Shown here: positions 37,291 through 45,648 of the stretch, piece after piece
Position numbering within the stretch: the stretch's first letter is position 1
How the letters are laid out: the number at the start of each line of letters is the position of its first letter
Origin: Roseiarcus sp963732155
GTDB taxonomy: Bacteria; Pseudomonadota; Alphaproteobacteria; Rhizobiales; Beijerinckiaceae
DNA length: 64,000 nt
Assembly (NCBI GenBank): GCA_963732155.1
Contig: CAVSYB010000007.1
Coordinates: forward strand, 186,001 to 250,000
Reading direction: 5' to 3'
Notes under the pieces: model-generated
Told to the model about the DNA's origin: nothing
Seen by the model: the letters and a program-made list of their open reading frames with translations, nothing else
The model's database searches: none
Position numbers and translations under genes: made by a program

Positions 37291-38520
37291 TTACGCTCGC
37301 CAACACGGTTCCATGCTCGGCACTTCGAACTTCTCGTCGACGAGAACCTTGAACGCCGCGTCAAAGAAGGCGCGCTCATAGCGTCCTACAGCCGACCGCT
37401 TCTGGCTGTAGAGCTTCTCCGACAGAACATCGAGCTTTAGGAAACCGACAAGCTCCTCGACTTGCATCTTTCCGAGCCGCCCGACAAAGACTGCCAGCTG
37501 CTCCTTGATATCTTTCAATTTCTGCTCGCTGGCACCGGGATCACGCTCCATGCCGATACGACCGAGGATCGCTATCGCTGTAGCGACAATAAAGCCGATG
37601 CGAGCCGGTTTGCTGTCAAAAACGCTCTTCCCTTTCTTCAGCACGCGCAGGGTACTCGAGGACAAAGTCTCGCCCGCGTCGGCTTCCTCGCTTTTGTCGT
37701 CTATATCAACGTCTAAGCGCGAAAATGCGTTATCCAAGTCCACCATCATTTGAAGGACCGGATAGAAGAAGTGATCGTACTGGTCCCCGCCGAGCGCATC
37801 GGTGATGTCGAGACGCGAGAACTCGTCCGCTAGGGTCTCCTGCGTGTCGATGTCTGTTTTCCGCAGTCCGAACGCGATATAAAGCTCAACAAGACTGTCT
37901 GGCGGATACTCTCCGGCCTTGGTGCGACGCTCCGGCTTTTCGGTGTCGAGCACGCGCTCGAAGTTGACCCGCTTCATCATCTCATCGATAAGTGGCGAGT
38001 ACACTACCTGCAGCTGACGGCTAAGATTCCAGGGAACCTGGCCGGTGTTGAGCACCAACATGCGATAGATAAGGCTGTCGGTGGACTGGGCGATCCAACA
38101 TTCTATGCGAACCGGCATGTTCGCAACAACGCCCTCGTCCTCTTCTATCGCGTCTCGAAGCGCAGTGGTGCGCTGCATACCGTCGATAATCGAAATCGTA
38201 GCGACTAGATTCTCGCTAATGAACCGAACTGTTTCGGCCGGATCCATCTCGGGAATCTTGTTGAGGAGCGCGGGATCAACGATCACACCAATTACAACCG
38301 GCGGAAGGATAGCCCCTCTCTTTATGTCGGAGACCATGCGGGCCCTGATGCGCCTAGCGGTGGTCGTCTTTAGCGCGTCGCGCTGGTGTTTGAGCCCACC
38401 TCGCTTCGCGTACGCACTTTCGACTAGGGCCAGGTAGTCCATGGCTTTGACCGCACTCATCAGCGAATAGCATTTAACGCGCTCGTCGAAGAGTAGGGCA
38501 CTTTCGATTACCGAGGTCAT
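37291..38520 (-). CDS. DGQHR/ParB-like protein of a HEPN-associated two-gene module
   Basis: 409 residues from the ATG at 38520 (AAGGG five bases upstream; a GTG two codons earlier is also possible). Around residues 110-120 it has SIIDGMQRTTAL, a variant of the DGQHR/DGQQR motif found in DndB-like and DUF262/ParB-like nucleotide-binding domains. Around 158-170 it has NTGQVPWNLSRQL, also seen in such proteins. The rest is mixed helical with an acidic stretch (DVDIDDKSEEADAGE). No signal peptide or membrane segment. Base composition is AT-richer than the flanking core genes, suggesting transfer. It is followed after three bases by the HEPN gene. Related motifs occur in anti-phage systems, so a defence role is plausible but unproven. 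Confidence 0.6.
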   Translation of the reverse strand: MTSVIESALLFDERVKCYSLMSAVKAMDYLALVESAYAKRGGLKHQRDALKTTTARRIRARMVSDIKRGAILPPVVIGVIVDPALLNKIPEMDPAETVRFISENLVATISIIDGMQRTTALRDAIEEDEGVVANMPVRIECWIAQSTDSLIYRMLVLNTGQVPWNLSRQLQVVYSPLIDEMMKRVNFERVLDTEKPERRTKAGEYPPDSLVELYIAFGLRKTDIDTQETLADEFSRLDITDALGGDQYDHFFYPVLQMMVDLDNAFSRLDVDIDDKSEEADAGETLSSSTLRVLKKGKSVFDSKPARIGFIVATAIAILGRIGMERDPGASEQKLKDIKEQLAVFVGRLGKMQVEELVGFLKLDVLSEKLYSQKRSAVGRYERAFFDAAFKVLVDEKFEVPSMEPCWRA

Positions 38521-38837
38521 CTGCACCCTTCCTGGTCAAGTTGGAGCCACAGCAACATGCCAGGCACCATCCATGATGCCGGCATGCCGTACGATACCCT
38601 AAGGATATCGAGCATCGGTATAAATATCAGAATTGACACGGTTTTGGCGATTAAGCGTCGTCGATTGATCCACACACCGCAAAATTCTTCCCGCCTCGGC
38701 AGCCTCGCTTAGTACCCCGGCGAGAGCGCTACCACCACCCACGCCGATGTGGCCGCCGGCGCCATCCATTTCGGTCCAACCGTAGCACTCAAGCGAACAG
38801 TTTTCGACGCAGCTGTCGAATTCTATTTCCCCAAAAA
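38521..38837. other. Upstream region of the DGQHR-like gene
   Basis: No gene supported. It must contain the promoter of the two-gene module on the minus strand. Short open frames here have no recognisable product. Confidence 0.4.
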
Positions 38838-39163
38838 CATTTTCTGGACATTCCAGAATTCCCGTTGCATGCTGATCGGGCGTTCGATCCCGTCGCGACG
38901 ACGGGCCGGGCCGCGCGGCTTGCGGCGCGGGCGCGCATCGAGGCGTTGACGGAGGGCGAAAGGACAGGATGCGGCTGTGGATTGAGCGGGATTTTGGAAA
39001 AACAGCGTTTTCCAAATTTTTTCGCCCGCAACCCTTCGATATTCCCAAAAACCGCCAAAAATAAATTTGGAAATTCCTTGGAGATGCAAATTTACGATCC
39101 GGCCAAGTCATTGATACCGTTGAGACCGCAAAAGGCCGTCCAATAAAAAATTTGGAAATCCAG
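38838..39163 (-). repeat. Dispersed repeat R1, copy A (about 325 bp)
   Basis: Read on the minus strand it aligns along its whole length with 53021-53342 on the plus strand (322 bp). Shared blocks, in order: CTGGATTT, ATCAATGACTTGG, AAATTTGC, TCCAAGG, TTGGCGG, GGGAATATC, GAAAAAATTTGGAAAACG and, at the far end, CTGGAATGTCCAGAA. I judge about 75% identity by eye. It has no convincing open frame and contains TTTGGAAA/TTTCCAAA self-complementary stretches. It looks like a non-autonomous repeat family. Confidence 0.75.
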
Positions 39164-39284
39164 ATTTTTGCGGGAGGGATGAACGCGGCGTCCCATCGCC
39201 GCCTCCGCGGCGCGGGCGCGGAAATTACCCGCCCCGCAGGGCTTTGATTTTGCTCGGTCCCGGGAAGGAAACCGTAGGCGGCCG

Positions 39285-39462
39285 GGATTCCCTCCCCCCT
39301 TGTGGGGGAGGGTTAGGGAGGGGGGTCGCGCCGGCCTCTCCAAAGTCTCTGCGACGCCGGCATGATTCCTGAGGGTTAGCGCGACCCCCCACCCCGGCCC
39401 TCCCCCACAAGGGGGGAGGGAGCGCGCGCTTGGGGGAGGGTCAGGGAGGGGGGTCGCGCCGG
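39285..39462. repeat. R3 palindromic GC-rich repeat, full unit plus start of a second unit
   Basis: A mosaic palindrome: a half with TTGTGGGGGAGGGTTAGGG and GTCGCGCC, a core GGCCTCTCCAAAG...CTGCGACGCCGGC, then the inverted half GCGCGACCCCCC...CCCTCCCCCACAAGG. A second unit starts at about 39432 and is cut by the IS481-type element; its remainder is found on the other side at 40795-40883. Confidence 0.75.
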
Positions 39463-40794
39463 GGTATAATCCGGGTGGATTCCCGACAGTTTAGACCGGG
39501 ATGATGGTCGACAAGTCAATGTGCATTGGAGGGAGGATCTCCGATGCCGTTTTTGGAGACTTGTCGCATGGAAGAGCGGGTCCGGATGCTTTCGGATTAT
39601 GAGACGGGAAACTGGAGCGTGTCGGAGTTGTGTGGGCGCTACGGTGTTTGCCGCGACACGTTTTATGAATGGCGCCGGCGAAGGGCGAGCGGCGAGGAGA
39701 GTTGGTTTGAGAACCGCTCGCACGCCGCCTTGCATTGTCCACGCCGAACGGATCGGCGGGTGGCGGATGCGATCGTTTCGCTGCGCCGGCGGTTTCCGCA
39801 TTTGGGTCCGCGCAAGCTGTTGGCGATGCTGGATCGCAACGACCCCGAGACGGGCTGGCCGGCGGCCTCGACGATCGGCGACATCGTCAAGCGGGCCGGC
39901 CTGATCGGGCCGGCCAAGCGGCGGCGAAGGGCGCTCGATCCGAAGCAACGCCCGTTCGCGGCGGTGGAGACCGCCAATGACGAATGGAGCGTGGACTTCA
40001 AAGGGTGGTTCCGCACGAGCGACCAGCAGCGGATCGATCCGTTGACCATGACGGACAGCCACAGCCGCTTTCTGATCGAGGTTCAGATCGCGCCGGAGAC
40101 GATCGAAGGGGTTCGCCCGGTGTTTGAACGGGCCTTCCGCACACATGGGCTGCCATTTTCGATCCGCTGCGACAATGGAGCGCCATTCGGCAGCCGCGGG
40201 GCCGGCGGCCTCACGCGGCTGTCGGCCTGGTGGTTGAGGCTCGGCGTCCAGCCGCGCTTCATCCACCCGGCTTCGCCGCAGGAAAACGGCCGCCATGAGC
40301 GGATGCATCGCACCTTGAAGGCGCAGACGGCGCGTCCCGCGGCGAGCAATGCGGACGAACAGCAAGCGCGCTTCGACGCCTTCCGCCGCCACTACAACGA
40401 GGAGCGTCCGCACGAAGCCCTGGGCCAGCGGCTTCCGGCGGAGTTCTACGCGTCTTCGCCCAGAGCCATGCCGGATCGCCTCGCCGACCCCTGGTATGAC
40501 GCCGACCACCAGGTCCGGCGCGTGCGCGGCACGGGCGAGATCAAGTGGAAGGGCGCCAGCGTCTTCGTCAGCGAGGCCCTTGTCGGCGAGCTTGTCGGCA
40601 TTGCCGCACTCGAAACCGGCGATCATGTCGTGCGCTTCTGCGACCGCGATGTTGGCCTCATCGATCGCCGCGGCGTGTTCCGGCGCTTTGCTCCGCCCCG
40701 TACGGGGCTCCGCGAAGCGCCGGAACACGCCGCAAATCACAAACTGTCGGGGATCGTCCCGGTCCAAAATGTCGACTATCAATCCGGTTAAACA
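39463..40794 (+). mobile_element. IS481-type insertion sequence
   Basis: About 1.33 kb. The two ends align as imperfect inverted repeats of roughly 45 bases (left includes CCCGACAGTTTAGACCGGGA, right reverse complement includes TCGACATTTTGGACCGGGA). It lies inside an R3 repeat, and comparison with the uninterrupted unit suggests a CGG target duplication (39460-39462 and 40795-40797). The transposase is intact, so the element may still be active. Confidence 0.75.
39544..40791 (+). CDS. IS481-family transposase
   Basis: About 415 residues. The N-terminal helix-turn-helix region is SVSELCGRYGVCRDTFYEWRR; the rve-type catalytic core shows D in DEWSVDFKGWF, D in IRCDNGAPFG and E in SPQENGRHERMHRTLK, with HYNEERPHEALGQRLPAEF after it. 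The start after GGAGGGAGGA is preferred over an upstream in-frame ATG. The stop lies inside the right inverted repeat. Confidence 0.92.
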   Translation: MPFLETCRMEERVRMLSDYETGNWSVSELCGRYGVCRDTFYEWRRRRASGEESWFENRSHAALHCPRRTDRRVADAIVSLRRRFPHLGPRKLLAMLDRNDPETGWPAASTIGDIVKRAGLIGPAKRRRRALDPKQRPFAAVETANDEWSVDFKGWFRTSDQQRIDPLTMTDSHSRFLIEVQIAPETIEGVRPVFERAFRTHGLPFSIRCDNGAPFGSRGAGGLTRLSAWWLRLGVQPRFIHPASPQENGRHERMHRTLKAQTARPAASNADEQQARFDAFRRHYNEERPHEALGQRLPAEFYASSPRAMPDRLADPWYDADHQVRRVRGTGEIKWKGASVFVSEALVGELVGIAALETGDHVVRFCDRDVGLIDRRGVFRRFAPPRTGLREAPEHAANHKLSGIVPVQNVDYQSG

Positions 40795-40883
40795 CGGCCT
40801 CTCCAAAGTTTCTGCGACGCCGGCGTAGTTCCAAGGGTTAGCGCGACCCCCCACCCCGGCCCTCCCCCACAAGGGGGGAGGGA
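40795..40883. repeat. R3 repeat, right part of the unit split by IS481
   Basis: Matches 39332-39421 over about 89 bases with few differences (core CGGCCTCTCCAAAG, then GGGTTAGCGCGACCCCCC and the CCCTCCCCCACAAGG arm). It ends just before the leuA stop and may form its terminator-like hairpin. Confidence 0.75.
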
Positions 40884-40889
40884 GGGCGC

Positions 40890-42575
40890 TCAGACCGCGC
40901 GTCCTTCCCGCGCCAGCAGCCGGGTGACCGCGCTGAGCACCGCCTTCAGCGAGGCGGTGACGATGCTCGGATCGATGCCGACGCCATGGACGATTTCGCC
41001 GCGCGCGTCCTGCAACTCGACGTAGGAGGCGGCGGTCGCCGAGGCGCCGCGGCCGACCGCGTGCTCGTGATAGTCGAGGAACGAGAACTCCACCGCGAAC
41101 GCGCGCTTCAGCGCATCGACGAAGGCGTCGATCGGCCCGTTGCCGGCGCCCTCGACGGTCAATGACGAGCCGTCGGCGCGGCGGAGCACGGCGGTCAGTT
41201 CGCGGCTGTCGCGCCCGGTCGGCAGCGTCTGCTGCGAAGCCAGCGTCAGCGGCGCGTCGGTCAGAAGATAGGTCCGCTCGAACAGCGCCCAGACGTCGGC
41301 GCTGGTCAGCTCCTTCCCGTCGCGGTCCATCTGCGCCTGGGCGATCCTCGAGAATTCGACCTGCAGCGCGCGCGGCAGGTCGAGCCCGTGATCGGCGCGC
41401 AGGATATAGGCGAGGCCGCCCTTGCCCGACTGGCTGTTGATGCGGATCACCGCCTCGTAGGTGCGACCGACGTCCTTCGGATCGATCGGCAGATAGGGCA
41501 CCTGGAACAACGGATCGTTGCGCAAGGCCTGGGCCTCGAAGCCCTTCTTGATCGCGTCCTGGTGGGAGCCGGAAAACGCGGTGTAGACGAGTTCGCCGAC
41601 GTAAGGGTGGCGCTGGTGCACCGGCAATTGCGTGCAATATTCGGCGACGTCCTTGATCGCGTCGACGTCGTGCAGGTCGAGGCCGGGATCGATCCCTTGG
41701 GTGAACAGGTTCAGCGCCATCGTCACGATGTCGACGTTGCCGGTGCGCTCGCCGTTGCCGAACAAGGTGCCTTCGACGCGGTCGGCGCCCGCCATCAAAG
41801 CGAGCTCGGCCGCCGCCACCGCCGTGCCGCGGTCGTTATGGGGGTGCACCGAGAGGATCACGCTGTCGCGGTCGGAAATGCGGCGCCCGAACCATTCGAA
41901 CTGGTCGGCGTAAACATTGGGCGTCGCCATCTCGACGGTGGCGGGCAGATTGAGGATCAGCCGCTTCTGCGGCGTCGGCCGGACGATCGCCTTGACCGCC
42001 TCGCAGACCTCCAGCGAGAATTCGAGTTCGGTGCCGGTGAAGCTTTCCGGCGAATATTGGAAGACGAACTCGGTTTCCGGCGCCTTGCCGGCGAGCTCCA
42101 TCACCTGGCTGGCGGCGGCGGTCGCGATCTCCTTGATCCCTTTGCGGTCGGTGCGGAACACGACGTCGCGCTGCAAGGTCGAAGTCGAATTGTAGAAATG
42201 CAGAATGACCTTCCGGGCGCCCCTCACGGATTCAAAAGTCCGCTCGATCAGTTCGCGGCGGCATTGCGTGAGCACCTGGATCGCGACGTCGCCCGGAACC
42301 GCGTCGGCCTCGATGACCGAGCGCACGAAGTCGAAGTCGGTTTGCGAAGCCGAGGGAAACGCGACCTCGATCTCCTTGAAGCCGATCTTGACCAGGAGAT
42401 CGAACATGCGGTTCTTGCGATCGACGCCCATCGGCTCGATCAAAGCCTGGTTGCCGTCGCGAAGATCGACGGAGCACCAGATCGGGGCTTTGGAAATCAC
42501 CTGCGACGGCCAGCGGCGGTCCGGCAGGATGACAGGCGCGTAAGCGCCGTATTTGGAAATCGGCATCGTTGTCAT
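40890..42575 (-). CDS. leuA: 2-isopropylmalate synthase
   Basis: First committed step of leucine synthesis: 2-oxoisovalerate plus acetyl-CoA to 2-isopropylmalate. 561 residues, the long class including a C-terminal regulatory domain. N-terminal SVDLRDGNQALIEPM (catalytic Arg-Asp), GFKEIEVAFPSASQTDF, the metal-binding HxH in SVHPHNDRGTAVAAAEL, LFGNGERTGNVDIV, then SGKGGLAYILRADHG. GAGGG precedes the ATG. A 19-residue leucine-rich leader peptide 93 bases upstream suggests attenuation by leucine. Transcribed divergently from the sugar-transport cluster. Confidence 0.95.
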   Translation of the reverse strand: MTTMPISKYGAYAPVILPDRRWPSQVISKAPIWCSVDLRDGNQALIEPMGVDRKNRMFDLLVKIGFKEIEVAFPSASQTDFDFVRSVIEADAVPGDVAIQVLTQCRRELIERTFESVRGARKVILHFYNSTSTLQRDVVFRTDRKGIKEIATAAASQVMELAGKAPETEFVFQYSPESFTGTELEFSLEVCEAVKAIVRPTPQKRLILNLPATVEMATPNVYADQFEWFGRRISDRDSVILSVHPHNDRGTAVAAAELALMAGADRVEGTLFGNGERTGNVDIVTMALNLFTQGIDPGLDLHDVDAIKDVAEYCTQLPVHQRHPYVGELVYTAFSGSHQDAIKKGFEAQALRNDPLFQVPYLPIDPKDVGRTYEAVIRINSQSGKGGLAYILRADHGLDLPRALQVEFSRIAQAQMDRDGKELTSADVWALFERTYLLTDAPLTLASQQTLPTGRDSRELTAVLRRADGSSLTVEGAGNGPIDAFVDALKRAFAVEFSFLDYHEHAVGRGASATAASYVELQDARGEIVHGVGIDPSIVTASLKAVLSAVTRLLAREGRAV

Positions 42576-42584
42576 GAGAGACCC

Positions 42585-42680
42585 TCGAAAACACCGGCGC
42601 CGGGCCAGGTCAATCCGGCCGAAGGACGCCGCTCAATGCGATGGACATGCCTGAAGTCCCGGCGCGCTCAGAGCGCCGGG
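42585..42680 (-). promoter_or_regulatory. Putative leuA attenuator hairpins
   Basis: After the leader hairpin, a second GC palindrome CCGGCGCCGG (42594-42603) is followed on the leuA strand by TGTTTTCG. The CCCGGCGC arm of the first hairpin could pair with this second segment instead, giving mutually exclusive folds as attenuation needs. The fold was judged by eye only. Confidence 0.45.
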
Positions 42681-42727
42681 CGGCTAAGTCGCAGGATCAA
42701 GGACAGGGTCTCGGACCGCTTTCGCAT
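42668..42727 (-). CDS. Leucine-rich leader peptide of leuA (putative attenuator)
   Basis: A 19-codon open frame, MRKRSETLSLILRLSRPAL, with five leucines, four of them in the run L-S-L-I-L-R-L. It lies 92 bases before leuA on the same strand. The stop sits inside a perfect hairpin (CCCGGCGC stem, seven-base loop, 42658-42680). This is the classic layout of a translation-coupled leucine attenuator. No ribosome-binding site was convincing, so it may be translated from near the 5' end. Confidence 0.65.
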   Translation of the reverse strand: MRKRSETLSLILRLSRPAL

Positions 42728-42978
42728 GGCGGCAAATAATCAGAGCCGCGCGGGGAAAGCAAGATTTCTGTCCAGGCCGGGCCAAGTCGCGGCAATTTCT
42801 GCGAAAAAGGGGAAGCGTCGCACGGCGGGTCGGCTTGATCTTTGGCGCGCGCAGGTGCAATCATTCGGCCCGCTTTTCGCTCGCCTCCCCCGCCGCCGAG
42901 CGCCTTGCGGCGCGCCCCGTCGCCGCGATGCGCCCAAAAACCCGGGGACGATGACGCCGTCCCGGATCGTTTCACGTC

Positions 42979-44490
42979 ATGACAGCGCTCATATCGATTC
43001 GGAGACTCAGCAAGAATTTCCCGGGCGTGAGGGCGCTGAGCGACGTCCAGTTCGAGTTGATGGCGGGCGAGGTTCACGCCCTCATGGGCGAGAACGGCGC
43101 CGGCAAATCGACGCTCATGAAAATTCTGGCCGGCGTTTACGCTAAGGATTCCGGCGAGATCCTCTACAACGGGCAGCCGGTGGAATTCGCCGGCCCGCGC
43201 GACGCGCAAGCCATGGGCATCGGCATCATTCATCAGGAACTCCAACTGATGAATCATCTGACCGTCGCCCAGAACATTTTCATCGGTCGCGAACCGCGCG
43301 GCCGGTTCGGCCTCTTTCTTGACGAAGACAGGCTCAATCGCCAGGCGCGCGACATCCTGGCTCGCATGAACTTGACGCTCGATCCGCGCGCCGTCGTCGG
43401 CGCCCTGACGGTCGCAAAACAACAGATGGTGGAGATCGCCAAAGCGCTGTCGTTCGACTCCCGCGTTCTGATCATGGACGAGCCCACATCGGCGCTGAAC
43501 GATGCGGAAATCTCCGAACTTTTCAGAATCATCCGCGAGCTGAAGGCTCGCGGCGTCGGCGTTGTCTATATCTCTCACAAGATGGACGAGCTGAAACAAA
43601 TCTCGGACCGCGTCACCGTCCTGCGCGATGGCGAATATGTCGCGACCGTGCAGACACAAACGACGAGCGTCGAGGCGATCATCAGTATGATGGTCGGGCG
43701 CACTTTGACCGACGCGTCGCCCTCGGAGCGCCCCGAGACGGGCGGCGACATCGCGCTGGAGGTCAGGAATCTCAACTGCGGTCCGCTGGTTCGGGACGTG
43801 AGCTTTGCTTTGCGCAAAGGCGAGATTTTGGGTTTTGCGGGGCTCATGGGGGCCGGAAGAACGGAAGTGGCGCGCGCCGTCTTCGGCGCGGATCCTCTGA
43901 GTTCCGGTGAGATTTTCGTGAACGGCTCGAAGGTGGCGATCAAGTCGCCGAGCCACGCCGTCGCCCGGGGCATCGGCTACCTCTCGGAAGACCGCAAAAG
44001 ATTTGGCCTCGCGACGGGTATGGATGTCGAATCGAATGTCGTGATGTCCAATCTGAACGAGTTCCTGTCGCTCGGGTTTTTCCTTCGCAAGCTGAAGATT
44101 CGGGAGACAGTCGTCCGTTTCGTCAGCCTGCTCAACATCCGGACGCCGTCGACGACACAGGAAGTGCGGCTTCTTTCGGGCGGCAACCAGCAAAAAATCG
44201 TTATCGCGAAATGGCTCGCGCGCGATTGCGACATTCTGTTTTTCGACGAGCCGACGCGGGGCATCGACGTCGGCGCGAAGAGCGAAATCTACAAGCTCCT
44301 GAGGTCTCTGGCCAAGCAGGGCAAGGCGATCGTGATGATTTCGTCGGAATTGCCGGAAATCCTGCGGATGAGCGACAGGATTGTCGTGATGTGCGAAGGT
44401 CGCATCACCGGCGAACTGCTCGCCAGAGACGCGACGCAGGAGCGGATCATGCAGCTGGCGACCCGCCGCGAAACATTGAAGGCCGCCTGA
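42979..44490 (+). CDS. CUT2-family sugar ABC transporter, tandem-domain ATPase 1
   Basis: RbsA/MglA-type protein of 503 residues with two ABC domains. Domain 1: Walker A MGENGAGKSTLMKI, degenerate signature LTVAKQQMVEIAKAL, Walker B VLIMDEPTSAL. Domain 2 (from about 250): the non-canonical P-loop LMGAGRTEVARAVFG typical of this family, signature LLSGGNQQKIVIAKWL, Walker B ILFFDEPTRGID. It is the first gene of a five-gene cluster and powers import of a monosaccharide-like solute with the following permease. Substrate cannot be named. Confidence 0.93.
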   Translation: MTALISIRRLSKNFPGVRALSDVQFELMAGEVHALMGENGAGKSTLMKILAGVYAKDSGEILYNGQPVEFAGPRDAQAMGIGIIHQELQLMNHLTVAQNIFIGREPRGRFGLFLDEDRLNRQARDILARMNLTLDPRAVVGALTVAKQQMVEIAKALSFDSRVLIMDEPTSALNDAEISELFRIIRELKARGVGVVYISHKMDELKQISDRVTVLRDGEYVATVQTQTTSVEAIISMMVGRTLTDASPSERPETGGDIALEVRNLNCGPLVRDVSFALRKGEILGFAGLMGAGRTEVARAVFGADPLSSGEIFVNGSKVAIKSPSHAVARGIGYLSEDRKRFGLATGMDVESNVVMSNLNEFLSLGFFLRKLKIRETVVRFVSLLNIRTPSTTQEVRLLSGGNQQKIVIAKWLARDCDILFFDEPTRGIDVGAKSEIYKLLRSLAKQGKAIVMISSELPEILRMSDRIVVMCEGRITGELLARDATQERIMQLATRRETLKAA

Positions 44491-44503
44491 CGCCAAGAGG
44501 TCC

Positions 44504-45535
44504 ATGCCGATGACGTTGCGATCTGATGTTGCGGCGGCGACGGGCGAACGGCGCGTGTCCGGCCTGAGAGCCCAGCTTTTCGGCCCGGCGGCGAGACAGA
44601 AGTTGCTCGCCTTCGCGAGCCTCATTCTGCTGCTCGTCTATTTCAGCTTCGCCTCGTCCGCCTTCATGCAGACCGAGAACATACTCGGCATCCTGCAGGC
44701 CACCGCGGTCAATGGCGTGCTCGCGGTGGCCTGCACCTTCGTCATCATTACCGGCGGCATCGACCTTTCCGTCGGCACTTTGATGACCTTCTGCGCCGTC
44801 ATTTGCGGCGTCTTCCTGACCTATTGGGAATTGCCGATGTGGACGGGCGTCGTCGCCGCGATCGCGACGGGCGCGTTGTGCGGGTCCGTTTCGGGAACCC
44901 TGACGGCCAAGATGAAAATCCCGCCCTTCATCGCCACGCTCGGCATGATGATGCTGCTCAAGGGACTTTCCCTGGTGGTTTCCGCCGACAAGCCGATCTA
45001 CTTCAACAACACCGAAAACTTTTCGATGATCTCACAGGATTCGATCATCGGCCTGGCTTTGCCGAGCTTGCCCATTCCCAACGCCGTGCTGATCCTTTTT
45101 ACGCTGGCGATCGCAGGCTCCGTGGTGCTCAACCGCACCGCGCTCGGCCGTTACACGTTCGCGCTCGGCAGCAACGAGGAGGCGGTGCGGCTCTCGGGCG
45201 TCAACGTCGATCGCTGGAAAATCGCCATCTACGCGCTGGGCGGAGCGATCTGCGGCGTCGCCGGGCTTCTCATCGCGTCACGGCTGAATTCGGCGCAACC
45301 GGCGCTCGGCCAAGGCTACGAACTGGAGGCGATCGCCGCCGTCGTGATCGGCGGCACCTCGCTGAGCGGCGGTTCGGGCACCATCCTCGGCACCATCATC
45401 GGCGCCTTCATCATGAGCGTTCTCACCAACGGCCTGCGCATTCTCTCCGTCGCCCAAGAGTGGCAGATCGTGGTGACGGGTCTGATCATCATTCTCGCCG
45501 TCTATGCCGACATCTTGCGCCGCAAGAAGACCTGA
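44504..45535 (+). CDS. CUT2-family sugar ABC transporter, permease 1
   Basis: RbsC-like inner-membrane permease, about 343 residues and eight to ten hydrophobic segments. Family marks: FVIITGGIDLSVGTLMT, FIATLGMMMLLKGLSL, ALGSNEEAVRLSGVNVDRWK (the ATPase-contacting EAA-like loop) and AVVIGGTSLSGGSGTILGT. The start may instead be the Met two codons in. It lies 13 bases after ATPase 1. Confidence 0.92.
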   Translation: MPMTLRSDVAAATGERRVSGLRAQLFGPAARQKLLAFASLILLLVYFSFASSAFMQTENILGILQATAVNGVLAVACTFVIITGGIDLSVGTLMTFCAVICGVFLTYWELPMWTGVVAAIATGALCGSVSGTLTAKMKIPPFIATLGMMMLLKGLSLVVSADKPIYFNNTENFSMISQDSIIGLALPSLPIPNAVLILFTLAIAGSVVLNRTALGRYTFALGSNEEAVRLSGVNVDRWKIAIYALGGAICGVAGLLIASRLNSAQPALGQGYELEAIAAVVIGGTSLSGGSGTILGTIIGAFIMSVLTNGLRILSVAQEWQIVVTGLIIILAVYADILRRKKT

Positions 45536-45648
45536 TGCGCTCAGGCCAATCGAGCAGGGAGGAAAGACCGACACCGATTGCAAAGACTGACGTCAGCTTC
45601 GAGAAGAAGTGATGAATTCTTGAAGGTCCATAAAGGAGGGTACACCCA

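Noticed and set aside
38599..39111. 170-codon open frame upstream of the DGQHR-like gene
   Set aside because: Lies largely in the R1 repeat, changes frame relative to copy B, and has no conserved product.
39376..41637. 753-codon minus-strand open frame across IS481 and leuA
   Set aside because: Crosses repeat, IS and gene borders and is composed of shadow sequence.
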